A stretch of 64,000 bases of DNA from Pseudomonas ovata (GTDB lineage Bacteria > Pseudomonadota > Gammaproteobacteria > Pseudomonadales > Pseudomonadaceae), in assembly GCF_003131185.1 (NCBI RefSeq), contig NZ_QFFU01000022.1:46024-110023 (forward strand). Reading direction: 5' to 3'. This document shows positions 1 through 8,371 of the stretch, piece after piece (within the stretch, counting starts at the first letter, position 1; each line of letters begins with the position of its first letter). The notes beneath the pieces were generated by a model, which was not told the origin of the DNA, made no database searches, and worked only from the letters and a program-made list of their open reading frames with translations. Position numbers and translations under genes: made by a program.

Positions 1-441
1 CGCCTGGCCCGGGAAAAGGCCCAGGCCCTGGCAGGCAGTCATCCGGACCACCTGATCATCGGCTCCGACCAGGTGGCCGTGCTGGACGAGCAGATCCTCG
101 GCAAGCCCCACACCTTCGAGCGCGCTCTGGCGCAACTGTCGTCCGCCAGCGGCAAACGGGTCACGTTCCTCACCGGCCTGACGCTGCTCAACAGCCGCAC
201 CGGCCAGTGCCAGGTCGATTGCGTGCCGTTCAGCGTCACCTTTCGCGAACTGGAACCCGCCACCCTGGCGCGCTACCTGCACGCCGAGCAGCCCTACGAC
301 TGCGCCGGCAGCTTCAAGGCCGAAGGCCTGGGAATCAGTCTGTTTCGCAGCACCGAAGGCACGGACGCCACCAGCCTGATCGGCCTGCCGTTGATCCGGC
401 TGGTCGACATGCTGTTAAAGGAAGGCGTCAGCGTGCCCTGA
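1..441 (+). CDS. yceF: Maf/YceF-family nucleotide pyrophosphatase (5' truncated by window)
   Basis: The reading frame is open from base 1, so the start and the N-terminal phosphate-binding part lie outside the window. About 146 residues are visible. They include the Maf signature IIGSDQV (residues about 19-25 of the visible part) and the conserved tail YDCAGSFKAEGLG, followed by SLIGLPL. Maf proteins hydrolyse non-canonical or methylated NTPs to NMPs in the cytoplasm; the YceF branch prefers m7GTP. The gene converges on sppA with an intrinsic terminator between them. Family is certain; the YceF branch is inferred from the rluC/sppA/rne neighbourhood. Confidence 0.9.
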   Translation, partial: RLAREKAQALAGSHPDHLIIGSDQVAVLDEQILGKPHTFERALAQLSSASGKRVTFLTGLTLLNSRTGQCQVDCVPFSVTFRELEPATLARYLHAEQPYDCAGSFKAEGLGISLFRSTEGTDATSLIGLPLIRLVDMLLKEGVSVP

Positions 442-444
442 TAA

Positions 445-470
445 AAAAGCCCGACCAGCGGCCGGGCTTT
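445..470. terminator. Intrinsic terminator between yceF and sppA
   Basis: The inverted repeat AAAGCCCG / CGGGCTTT with a 9-nt loop sits directly after the Maf stop codon, with an A tract before it and a T tract after it. It can therefore end transcription from both sides. The T tract overlaps the last codon and stop of sppA. Confidence 0.8.
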
Positions 471-1458
471 AGCGCAAGCTCGGCCCGGTAAAGCCGGCCC
501 ACATGGCCAGGCGCTCGGCGATGCTGGTGCCCAATTTCTTGGAGAACCGGTCGAACGGCGATTCCTGAATCGTATAGTCGACAATGTCCTTGGCCCCGAT
601 CACTTCGCGCGCCACATAGCTCGAACTGCCCAGCGCATCGACCAGGCCCAGCCCCACGGCCTGCTCACCGGTCCAGATCAGGCCGGAGAACAGCTCGGGA
701 TGCTCCTTGTCCTTGAGGCGATCACCACGCCCCTGCTTGACGCTGGCGATGAACTGACGGTGCGTGGTGGCCAGCACTTCCTGCCAGAACTGCGCCTCAT
801 CGGCCTTGGGCGGCTGGAACGGATCGAGAAAGGCCTTGTGCTCACCCGAGGTGTAGGTGCGCCGCTCCACACCCAGCTTCTCCATTGCGCCCACAAAGCC
901 GAAACCGGCCGCAGTCACACCGATCGAACCGACCAGGCTGGCCTTGTCGGCATAGATCTGATCGGCTGCGCTGGCAATGTAGTAGGCGCCCGAGGCGCCC
1001 AGGTCACTGATCACGGCATAGACCTTGATGGCCGGCTTCTCGGCGCGCAGGCGACGAATCTCGTCATACACATAGCCCGACTGCACCGGACTGCCACCGG
1101 GGCTGTTGATACGCAGGATCACGCCACGGGTATTGGCATCCTCGAAAGCTGCACGCAGGCTGCCGACAATATTGTCGGCACTGGCCGACTCCTTGTCGGC
1201 GATCATGCCCTGGATCTCGATCAGTGCGGTGTGGCTGCCCGAGCCCGATACCTTTTTATCGCCAAACAGCGGCATGAACAGCATCAGCGCCGTGAACAGA
1301 TAGGCAAACGTCAGAAACTTGAAAAAAATACCCCAGCGCCGGCTGCGGCGCTGCTCCTGAACACCAGCCAGCAGGGTCTTCTCCAGCAGCTTCCAGCTCT
1401 TGGCGTCTTCCGGCGATCCGTCCCGGTCCTGCGACAGTGCGTTCCATTTATCAGACAT
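469..1458 (-). CDS. sppA: Signal peptide peptidase SppA (S49 family)
   Basis: 329 residues. Peptidase family S49, short single-domain form. A cytoplasmic N-terminus of about 45 residues is followed by one membrane anchor (FLTFAYLFTALMLFMPLF) and a periplasmic protease domain. Visible signatures are INSPGGSP for the oxyanion region, SDLGASGAYYIA with the nucleophile serine, and DKASLVGSIGV downstream. SppA degrades signal peptides left in the inner membrane after export. The gene is third in a minus-strand group with rluC and the HAD phosphatase, 7 nt after the latter, so co-transcription is likely. Confidence 0.93.
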   Translation of the reverse strand: MSDKWNALSQDRDGSPEDAKSWKLLEKTLLAGVQEQRRSRRWGIFFKFLTFAYLFTALMLFMPLFGDKKVSGSGSHTALIEIQGMIADKESASADNIVGSLRAAFEDANTRGVILRINSPGGSPVQSGYVYDEIRRLRAEKPAIKVYAVISDLGASGAYYIASAADQIYADKASLVGSIGVTAAGFGFVGAMEKLGVERRTYTSGEHKAFLDPFQPPKADEAQFWQEVLATTHRQFIASVKQGRGDRLKDKEHPELFSGLIWTGEQAVGLGLVDALGSSSYVAREVIGAKDIVDYTIQESPFDRFSKKLGTSIAERLAMWAGFTGPSLR

Positions 1459-1465
1459 GGCTCAT

Positions 1466-2146
1466 CTACCCCTGCTGCAAAAGCGAGTGGCTGCGCTTGC
1501 CCAACCAGGCACGCAGTTCGGAAAAATGCTCAATGGCCAATCGTGGCTGGTAGGCACGCAGCGACTCCAGCGACTGGGCGCCATAGCCCACCGCCACCGA
1601 ATCCATGCCGGCATTGCGGGCCATCAACAGGTCGAAGGAAGCATCGCCAATCATCAGCGAACGCTCGGGCGGCACATCGCAGTGCGCCATGATTTCGTGC
1701 AGCATCAACGGATCAGGCTTGCTGGCCGTTTCGTCGGCCGCCCGGGTGATGTCGAAATACTCCAGCCAGCCATGCGCACCCAGCACCCGATCCAGCCCGC
1801 GCCGCGCCTTGCCGGTGGCCACCGCCAGGCGGTAGCCCTCCTCGCGAAAGGCCTGCATCGATTCCAGCACGCCGTCAAACAGCGGCGAAGCCACCTGATC
1901 CATGGCCATGTAGCTGTCGGCATAGCGCTGGCGAAAATCCAGCAGCGCATTGGGAGAAATGTCCGGATACAGCGTGCGAATGGCTTCGGGCAGGCCGAGG
2001 CCGATGATGCCCTTGATCGCCAGCTCGTCACGCACCGGCATGTCACCGGTCAGCGCCGCCTCGCTCATGGCCTGGACAATACGCCCGATGGAATCGGCCA
2101 GCGTGCCGTCCCAGTCGAAAATCAGCAGGTCATAGTCACGGCGCAC
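1466..2146 (-). CDS. HAD-IA family phosphatase (phosphoglycolate phosphatase-like)
   Basis: 226 residues. HAD hydrolase with motif I FDWDGTLADS (residues about 10-19), motif II region VATGK, and motif III/IV KPDPLMLHEI followed by MIGDASFDLLMARNAG. The helical cap between motifs I and II matches the PGP/beta-phosphoglucomutase subclass. It should remove phosphate from a small metabolite in the cytoplasm; the substrate cannot be read from sequence. The start codon lies 11 nt inside the end of rluC, which implies translational coupling. I recall this trio as conserved in Pseudomonas (PA2975-PA2973 in PAO1). Confidence 0.9.
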   Translation of the reverse strand: MRRDYDLLIFDWDGTLADSIGRIVQAMSEAALTGDMPVRDELAIKGIIGLGLPEAIRTLYPDISPNALLDFRQRYADSYMAMDQVASPLFDGVLESMQAFREEGYRLAVATGKARRGLDRVLGAHGWLEYFDITRAADETASKPDPLMLHEIMAHCDVPPERSLMIGDASFDLLMARNAGMDSVAVGYGAQSLESLRAYQPRLAIEHFSELRAWLGKRSHSLLQQG

Positions 2147-3092
2147 TCAAACGCTCCACGGTCTTGGCCCACATCTCATCGACCGGCGCCTGCAACTGCA
2201 GCAGACCACCATCGGGCAGCGGTACATTAAGCATATAGGCATGCAGGAACAGGCGCTTGCCGCCCAGTTCGCGGATCTCACGGGAGAAATCCTCGTCTCC
2301 GTACTTGGTGTCACCGGCAATGCAATGCCCGGCATGCAGGGTGTGCACGCGAATCTGGTGGGTGCGACCGGTCACCGGCTTGGCCTCGACCATGGTGGCG
2401 AAATCGCCGAAGCGACGCAGCACCTTGAACAGCGTCAGGGCCTCCTTGCCTTCATCATTGACTTCGACCATGCGCTCGCCCGAACGCAGGTTGCTCTTGA
2501 GCAACGGGGCGCGCACCTGCTTGCAACTGGTCGCCCAGTTGCCACGTACCAGCGCCATGTAGCGCTTGTCGACCCCGTCGCCGCGCAAGGCTTCGTGCAG
2601 GTGCCGCAGCATGCTGCGCTTCTTGGCGATCATCAGCAGACCTGAGGTGTCGCGGTCCAGACGATGGACCAGTTCCAGCTCCTTGGCATCGGGGCGCAGC
2701 TGGCGAAAAGCCTCGATCACGCCAAAACTCAGGCCGCTGCCGCCATGCACGGCGATACCCGCCGGCTTGTTGATCACGATCAGCGCCTTGTCCTCATGGA
2801 CAATCGAGGCCTCCAGGCGCTGCAGCAGGGCCTGTGCCACCGGCACCGGCTCGTCACGCTCAGGCACCCGCACCGGCGGAATGCGCACGATATCACCGGC
2901 CTGCAGCTTGTACTCGGGCTTGGTGCGCCCCTTGTTCACCCGCACTTCGCCCTTGCGCACGATGCGGTAGATCAAGGTCTTGGGCACGCCCTTCAGGTAC
3001 GTGATCAGGAAATTATCAATACGTTGACCGGCAAGTTCCGGCGCAACCTCGACCAGCTGGACGCCGGGGGTTGGGGGGGCAATATTCGTCAT
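2136..3092 (-). CDS. rluC: 23S rRNA pseudouridine(955/2504/2580) synthase RluC
   Basis: About 318 residues from ATG at 3092. An in-frame ATG at 3104 would add four residues (MIRG); neither start has a strong ribosome site, and I prefer the one giving the usual MTN... N-terminus. An S4 RNA-binding domain (QRIDNFLITYL...VNKGRTKPEYKLQAGD, residues about 20-80) precedes the RluA-type catalytic domain with HRLDRDTSGLLMIAKK, which carries the catalytic Asp, and GRTHQIRVH. RluC makes three pseudouridines in 23S rRNA. The neighbour across the divergent promoter is rne, so both are RNA-metabolism genes, as in E. coli. Confidence 0.94.
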   Translation of the reverse strand: MTNIAPPTPGVQLVEVAPELAGQRIDNFLITYLKGVPKTLIYRIVRKGEVRVNKGRTKPEYKLQAGDIVRIPPVRVPERDEPVPVAQALLQRLEASIVHEDKALIVINKPAGIAVHGGSGLSFGVIEAFRQLRPDAKELELVHRLDRDTSGLLMIAKKRSMLRHLHEALRGDGVDKRYMALVRGNWATSCKQVRAPLLKSNLRSGERMVEVNDEGKEALTLFKVLRRFGDFATMVEAKPVTGRTHQIRVHTLHAGHCIAGDTKYGDEDFSREIRELGGKRLFLHAYMLNVPLPDGGLLQLQAPVDEMWAKTVERLSAP

Positions 3093-3121
3093 GCCGCGAA
3101 TCATAACAATTTTTTATGGAT

Positions 3122-3150
3122 TTGAAGCACTTAATGATTGCTGCTATAGT
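3122..3150 (+). promoter_or_regulatory. Candidate sigma-70 promoter of rne
   Basis: TTGAAG at 3122-3127 and TATAGT at 3145-3150 are separated by exactly 17 nt, close to consensus at both boxes. It faces rne, and transcription would start near 3157. It lies just upstream of rluC on the other strand, in the only AT-rich patch of the intergenic region. Confidence 0.6.
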
Positions 3151-3805
3151 CGCGAACGCCGCCAAAAGCGGTCGGACAGCGGACAAACGGTTGACAACCG
3201 GCCCTGACCAACGCAATTCACAGGGCGGGAGGCCGCCCTGCAAGGCTCTCGGTGATAACGAAGCCCCCTGGAAATGTAACAAGCGCGCGTGACATGAGGC
3301 CTGAAATACGCCGGATCGCTGAGTCGATACTCGCCTTCCCGAGCGAAGAACCCACGGCCAGTTCACAAGGTGCAGTCGCTTCCGGGCGCTTTGAGCGAAG
3401 CCTTACGAACAACGCCTCGAGCCATGATGCGCGACCTTCCACGGGAAGATCGCGGTAAATGCCAACCCGCTGCGGATTCTGCGCACGGCAGCACCCGAAT
3501 TATCAGGGATACGTGTAGGGCGGAGACGCACGACCATCGGACTGTGTAGCAACAACGCTGTTCAAGACGCTTCATCTCGTCCGCTACCGATGGCCGATTC
3601 CTCCTCCTGATCAAGCTTTTGCTGGCTGGGTGCCTTATGTCACCACAGCAAACAGGATACGTCGTTGCGACTTTCCGGCCCTGTTGGCCGGAATCTTCGC
3701 CAGAAACTGGAGTACCCCGGTACTCCTGACGTGCTCTGACACCGACCGTGAGAAGTCGTGTGTGCCGAACGCCGTTTCCGGCAGCCCGGAAACCGACGGT
3801 ACTAC
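3151..3805 (+). promoter_or_regulatory. Long untranslated leader of rne
   Basis: About 655 nt lie between the best promoter and the rne start, with no convincing protein gene. In E. coli, RNase E controls its own mRNA through a structured 5' leader of several hundred nt. A long leader here fits that mode of control, but no conserved hairpin was proven. Several short GC-rich inverted segments are present, for example around 3185-3215. Leader function is inference; the absence of a coding frame is observation. Confidence 0.5.
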
Positions 3806-6800
3806 ATGAAAAGAATGCTGATTAACGCAACTCAACCCGAAGAGTTGCGTGTTGCCCTGGTAGATGGCCAGCGCCTCTACGACCTGGACATCGAGTCCGG
3901 TGCCCGCGAGCAGAAAAAGGCCAATATCTATAAAGGCCGCATCACTCGCATCGAGCCAAGCCTGGAGGCCGCCTTCGTCGATTTCGGCTCCGAGCGCCAC
4001 GGCTTCCTGCCCCTCAAGGAAATCTCCCGCGAATACTTCAAGAAAAATCCTGAAGGCCGCGTCAACATCAAGGACGTCCTGAGCGAAGGCCAGGAAGTCA
4101 TCGTTCAGGTCGAGAAAGAAGAACGTGGCAACAAGGGCGCCGCCCTGACCACCTTCATCAGCCTGGCCGGCCGTTACCTGGTGCTGATGCCCAACAACCC
4201 GCGTGCCGGCGGCATCTCGCGCCGCATCGAAGGCGAAGAGCGCAACGAGCTGCGCGAGGCCCTTAACGGCCTGATCGCACCGGCCGACATGGGTTTGATC
4301 GTACGCACTGCCGGCCTGGGCCGCAGCAGCGAAGAAATGCAGTGGGACCTCGACTACCTGCTGCAGCTGTGGACCGCCATCAAGGAAGCGTCCCTGGATC
4401 GCTCCGCCCCTTTCCTGATCTACCAGGAAAGCAATGTCATCATCCGCGCCATCCGCGACTACCTGCGCCAGGACATCGGTGAAGTCCTGATCGACAGCAT
4501 CGAGGCCCAGGAAGAAGCCCTGACCTTCATCCGCCAGGTGATGCCGCAGTACGCCAGCAAGATCAAGCTGTACGAAGACAGCGTGCCGCTGTTCAACCGC
4601 TTCCAGATTGAAAGCCAGATCGAAACCGCCTTCCAGCGCGTGGTCGAACTGCCGTCCGGCGGCTCGATCGTGATCGACCCGACCGAAGCCCTGGTGTCCA
4701 TCGACATCAACTCGGCGCGCGCCACCAAAGGCAGCGACATCGAAGAAACCGCCCTGCAGACCAACCTGGAAGCGGCCGAGGAAATCGCCCGCCAGCTGCG
4801 CCTGCGTGACATCGGCGGCCTGATCGTCATCGACTTCATCGACATGACGCCGGCCAAGAACCAGCGCGCCGTGGAAGAGAAAGTCCGCGAAAGCCTGGAA
4901 GCCGACCGCGCCCGCGTTCAGGTCGGGCGCATCTCGCGCTTCGGCCTGCTGGAAATGTCCCGTCAGCGCCTGCGTCCTTCGCTGGGCGAAAGCAGCGGCA
5001 TTGTCTGCCCACGCTGCAACGGCACCGGCATCATCCGTGACGTCGAGTCCCTGTCGCTGGCCATCCTGCGCCTGATCGAAGAAGAAGCCCTGAAGGACCG
5101 CACCGCCGAAGTCCGCGCCCAGGTGCCGATTCCGGTCGCAGCGTTCCTGCTCAATGAAAAGCGCAACTCGATCACCAAGATCGAACTGCGTACCCGCGCC
5201 CGTATTGTCATTCTGCCGACCGATCATCTGGAAACGCCGCATTTCGAAGTGCAGCGCCTGCGTGACGACAACCCGGACGCCAACATCAACACCAGCTACG
5301 AAATCGCTGCGGCCGCCGCCGAAGTCGAAGAGGTCGTGCCCCAGGTCAGCGCCACACGCACCCTGGTTCGCCAGGAAGCGGCGGTCAAGACCGCGCCGGC
5401 CCGCGCCAACGCCCCGATGCCAGCCGAAGAGGCAGCCCCTGCCCCCGCGCCTGTCGCAGCACCGACACCGGTGCATGAGCCCAGCCTGTTCAAGGGCCTG
5501 GTGAAATCGCTGGTCAGCCTGTTTGCCACCAGCAAGCCGGAGCCGGTCGCGCCAGTCGCGGCTGAAAAGCCTGCCGCCACCGAGCGCCCGGCACGCAATG
5601 ACGAGCGTCGTAACGGTCGCCAGCAGAGCCGTGGCCGCAACAACCGTCGCGACGAAGAGCGCAAGCCACGCGAAGAGCGTGCCGAGCGCGCCCCGCGTGA
5701 AGAGCGTGCGCCTCGTGAAGAACGCGCCCCACGCGAAGAGCGTGCGCCTCGTGAAGAACGCGCCCCACGCGAAGAGCGCGCTCCACGTGAAGAACGTGCA
5801 CCTCGTGAAGAGCGCGCACCACGCGAAGAACGTGCCCCTCGCGAGGAACGTGCACCGCGTGAAGAAAACGGCCAGCGTGAAGAACGCCCGGCCCGCGCCC
5901 CGCGCGAAGAACGCAACTCTCGCGACCGCAAGCCGCGTGAAGAGCGTGTGCGTGAACTGCGCGAACCACTGGATGCCGCACCGGTCGCCGCTGCACTGGC
6001 AGCCGATGCCGTCGCTGCACCCAGCGCCGAAGCACCGGTTCGTGAAGAGCGCCCTGAGCGCGCACCGCGTGAAGAACGTCAGCCACGCCCACCGCGTGAA
6101 GAGCGTCAGCCTCGCGTCGAGCAGGACACCGACACCGCTGAAGAAGAGGCTCTGAGCAGCGAAGAACAGGCCCACGACGATCAGCAGGAAGGCAACGAGG
6201 GTGATCGCCCGCGTCGTCGCTCGCGTGGTCAACGTCGTCGCAGCAACCGTCGTGAGCGTCAACGCGATGCCAACGGCAACATCATTGAAGGCAGCGAAGA
6301 AGCCGGTAACGATGACAACAGCGACGCCCTGGCCGCCGGCCTGGTCGTAACGGCTGCCGTCGCAGGCGGCGTGCTTAGCGCGCCAGCCGAAGCCGATGCC
6401 CATCAACAGGCCGAACGTGCCAGTGATGTTACCGTGCAAACGACCGAGCCTGCAGCAGAGACGGTTGCCGGCAGCACTGAAACTGCAGCGCCTGCCCGGG
6501 TGGACACTCAGGCAGCAGTGGCCGAAGCGCCAGCCGCCGACGAGCCTGCCCGCTTTGAAGCGCCGGTCACAGATGTCACCGCCAGCGAGGCGCCGGTTAC
6601 TCAGGCCCCTGCAGCAGACATCGTTCCGGTAGAAGCGCCGGTGGTTGAACGTTTCGAGCCTGCACCCGCAAGCCCGGCCGTTCCAGACGTCGAGCTGAAC
6701 ACCGAAGCGCCTGCCCCGGTCGTGATTGCCGATGACCAGCCTGCTGCACGGTTCACGCCGACACCCGAGCCGACACCTGAAGTCGAAGCCCAGGTTGAAG

Positions 6801-7333
6801 CCTCCAGCATCACCGATGCTCCGGCAACCGAATCGGCTGAACTCGTGCCTGTCGCCCAGACCGAGCCTGTCGTCGAAGCCCCTGCTGTCGTCGAGGCACC
6901 GGTAGTCGAGACTGTCGCGGTCGAGGCATCAGCCGTTGTGACGCCAGCCATTGAAACCCCGGTGGTTGAAGCGCCGGTCATCGATACGCCTGCCGTCGAC
7001 GTGCCAGCCCCTGTCGAAGCCCCGGCCCTGCCGGTCAGCAGCTCGGGCCGCGCGCCTAACGATCCACGCGAAGTGCGTCGTCGCAAGCGTGAAGCGGAGG
7101 AGCAGCGTCGCCTGCAAGCTGAAAACCAGGCAGCACCTGTGGCGCCGGTCGAGGCCCCTGTCGTCGAAGCCCCTGTGGTTGAAAACGCGGCAATCGAAGC
7201 ACCAGCCGTAGAGCCTCTGGTCAGCACCGAGGCTCCCGTGGCACAGGACACCGTAGAGGAAAAGGTCGAACCGACCGCTCCTCGCAAGGCCCTGACTGAG
7301 GAAGAAACCAGCGAAAGCAAACCGCTGGTCTGA
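3806..7333 (+). CDS. rne: Ribonuclease E
   Basis: 1175 residues from ATG 3806 (MKRMLINATQPEELRVALV, the family's usual N-terminus). An open frame extends 16 codons upstream but lacks family similarity. The N-terminal catalytic half has an S1 RNA-binding domain (about 37-120), DNase I-like catalytic motifs SIDINSARATKG and VIDFIDM with metal-binding aspartates, and the Zn-link CPRCNGTG that joins dimers. From about residue 520 the protein becomes the unstructured scaffold typical of degradosome assembly: an amphipathic segment SLFKGLVKSLVSLF (probable membrane anchor), Arg/Glu-rich RNA-binding repeats including ten APREER units, an RRRSRGQRRRSNRRERQR block, then Ala/Pro/Val-rich EAPVVEAPV repeats. 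RNase E initiates mRNA decay and processes rRNA and tRNA at the inner membrane. A strong terminator follows. Confidence 0.97.
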   Translation: MKRMLINATQPEELRVALVDGQRLYDLDIESGAREQKKANIYKGRITRIEPSLEAAFVDFGSERHGFLPLKEISREYFKKNPEGRVNIKDVLSEGQEVIVQVEKEERGNKGAALTTFISLAGRYLVLMPNNPRAGGISRRIEGEERNELREALNGLIAPADMGLIVRTAGLGRSSEEMQWDLDYLLQLWTAIKEASLDRSAPFLIYQESNVIIRAIRDYLRQDIGEVLIDSIEAQEEALTFIRQVMPQYASKIKLYEDSVPLFNRFQIESQIETAFQRVVELPSGGSIVIDPTEALVSIDINSARATKGSDIEETALQTNLEAAEEIARQLRLRDIGGLIVIDFIDMTPAKNQRAVEEKVRESLEADRARVQVGRISRFGLLEMSRQRLRPSLGESSGIVCPRCNGTGIIRDVESLSLAILRLIEEEALKDRTAEVRAQVPIPVAAFLLNEKRNSITKIELRTRARIVILPTDHLETPHFEVQRLRDDNPDANINTSYEIAAAAAEVEEVVPQVSATRTLVRQEAAVKTAPARANAPMPAEEAAPAPAPVAAPTPVHEPSLFKGLVKSLVSLFATSKPEPVAPVAAEKPAATERPARNDERRNGRQQSRGRNNRRDEERKPREERAERAPREERAPREERAPREERAPREERAPREERAPREERAPREERAPREERAPREERAPREENGQREERPARAPREERNSRDRKPREERVRELREPLDAAPVAAALAADAVAAPSAEAPVREERPERAPREERQPRPPREERQPRVEQDTDTAEEEALSSEEQAHDDQQEGNEGDRPRRRSRGQRRRSNRRERQRDANGNIIEGSEEAGNDDNSDALAAGLVVTAAVAGGVLSAPAEADAHQQAERASDVTVQTTEPAAETVAGSTETAAPARVDTQAAVAEAPAADEPARFEAPVTDVTASEAPVTQAPAADIVPVEAPVVERFEPAPASPAVPDVELNTEAPAPVVIADDQPAARFTPTPEPTPEVEAQVEASSITDAPATESAELVPVAQTEPVVEAPAVVEAPVVETVAVEASAVVTPAIETPVVEAPVIDTPAVDVPAPVEAPALPVSSSGRAPNDPREVRRRKREAEEQRRLQAENQAAPVAPVEAPVVEAPVVENAAIEAPAVEPLVSTEAPVAQDTVEEKVEPTAPRKALTEEETSESKPLV
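5690..5869 (+). repeat. Ten tandem 18-bp units inside rne (APREER repeat)
   Basis: Ten consecutive in-frame 18-bp units encode APREER nine times and APREEN once (rne residues about 629-688). Third positions vary between units (ccg/cct/cca, cgt/cgc, gag/gaa), so the protein repeat is kept while the DNA has drifted; two adjacent unit pairs are still nearly identical. Similar single APREER copies occur nearby, at about 5900 and 6060-6110. The array would give an alternating charged, RNA-binding stretch. Confidence 0.9.
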
Positions 7334-7343
7334 TCGACCTCAT

Positions 7344-7384
7344 GAAAAAAGCCCCGCCTGCGCAAGCAGACGGGGCTTTTTTTT
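7344..7384 (+). terminator. Strong intrinsic terminator of rne
   Basis: A GCCCCGCCTGC...GCAGACGGGGC stem with a GCAA loop region is preceded by six A and followed by eight T, beginning 11 nt after the rne stop. Confidence 0.9.
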
Positions 7385-7438
7385 GGTCTGTGGTATGACC
7401 CGCCAGTTGGCTGCCTCCTTCCCTACACGAGTTTCTTC

Positions 7439-8362
7439 ATGCCCTCCCCCTTGAAAGGCTTCACCGATGCCGACGTCCCGGACCAGTCCGGCAAATGCTT
7501 TATCGTCACCGGGGCCAACACCGGACTCGGCTACGAAATAACACGCGTCCTGGCTGTACGCGGTGCACGTGTCCTGCTCGCGTGCCGCGACCCGGTCAAG
7601 GCCGAGCAGGCCATGACGCGCCTCAAGACGCTGGCGCCACAGGCTGACCTGGCCTTCCTGCCACTGGATCTCAGCGACTTGCCCAGCATCCAGGCAGCGG
7701 CCCGCCAGGCGACAGGCGAACCACGCCTGGACGCATTGATCAATAATGCCGGCGTCATGACACCACCGCTGATGCGGACCCAGCAAGGCTTTGAACTGCA
7801 ATGGGGCGTCAATCACCTTGGTAGCTTTGCCCTGACAGCCCTGTTACTGCCCAAGCTGGGTGAAACACCTGGCGCCAGGGTCGTGACCACTTCCAGCCTG
7901 GCCCACCGGGGCGCCAGCATCGACTGGGAGGACCTCAATGCCGAGCGCCGCTACAGCCGAATAAAGCGCTATGGCGCCAGCAAACTGGCCAATGCCTTGT
8001 TCTTTTTCGAGCTTGACCGACGCCTGCGTGCCACAGGGTCGAAGGTGATGGCAGTGGGCTGTCATCCAGGCATCGCCGCCACCGAACTGGGACGTTTCAT
8101 GGGGCCCATGAAGGTTTTCGGGCCCATGGTGGGGTGGCTGCTCAACACGGCGCAAAAAGGCGCATGGCCTGCATTGCAAGCAGCAACAGCAATAGTGAAG
8201 CCAGGTGCTTACTATGGCCCGACCGGCCTGGGTGAAGCCCGAGGCGCCTCAGGCGAGGCGTCACGCTCGGCGCAGGCGCAGGATCCTGTAATGGCGCGAC
8301 GCCTCTGGGAGCAGTCGATCAGCATGACCGGAATTGATCCCGGCCTGCCGCCTGCACCTTGA
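7439..8362 (+). CDS. Short-chain dehydrogenase/reductase (retinol dehydrogenase-like)
   Basis: 307 residues. SDR fold with the cofactor motif TGANTGLGYE (about 22-31), the basic residues ACRDPVKAEQ that favour NADP(H), the structural motif LINNAGVM (about 99-106), serine in TTSSLAHRG, and the catalytic pair in YGASK (about residues 179-183). Length and the extended C-terminal part match the group annotated as retinol dehydrogenase/protochlorophyllide reductase-like. It should reduce or oxidise a carbonyl or alcohol in the cytoplasm; the substrate is unknown. It stands alone between the rne terminator and the convergent murB, with only 9 nt between stop codons. Confidence 0.88.
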   Translation: MPSPLKGFTDADVPDQSGKCFIVTGANTGLGYEITRVLAVRGARVLLACRDPVKAEQAMTRLKTLAPQADLAFLPLDLSDLPSIQAAARQATGEPRLDALINNAGVMTPPLMRTQQGFELQWGVNHLGSFALTALLLPKLGETPGARVVTTSSLAHRGASIDWEDLNAERRYSRIKRYGASKLANALFFFELDRRLRATGSKVMAVGCHPGIAATELGRFMGPMKVFGPMVGWLLNTAQKGAWPALQAATAIVKPGAYYGPTGLGEARGASGEASRSAQAQDPVMARRLWEQSISMTGIDPGLPPAP

Positions 8363-8371
8363 GCCTGAAGC

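Noticed and set aside
5296..5931. 211-codon minus-strand frame of GARSSR repeats
   Set aside because: Exact antisense reading of the APREER array in rne.
3635..6439. 934-codon open frame on the minus strand opposite rne
   Set aside because: It is antisense to a certain gene. Its composition (Phe/Thr/Arg and Leu/Phe runs such as FTRRTLFAWGAFF) mirrors the rne repeats, and there is no family likeness or ribosome site.
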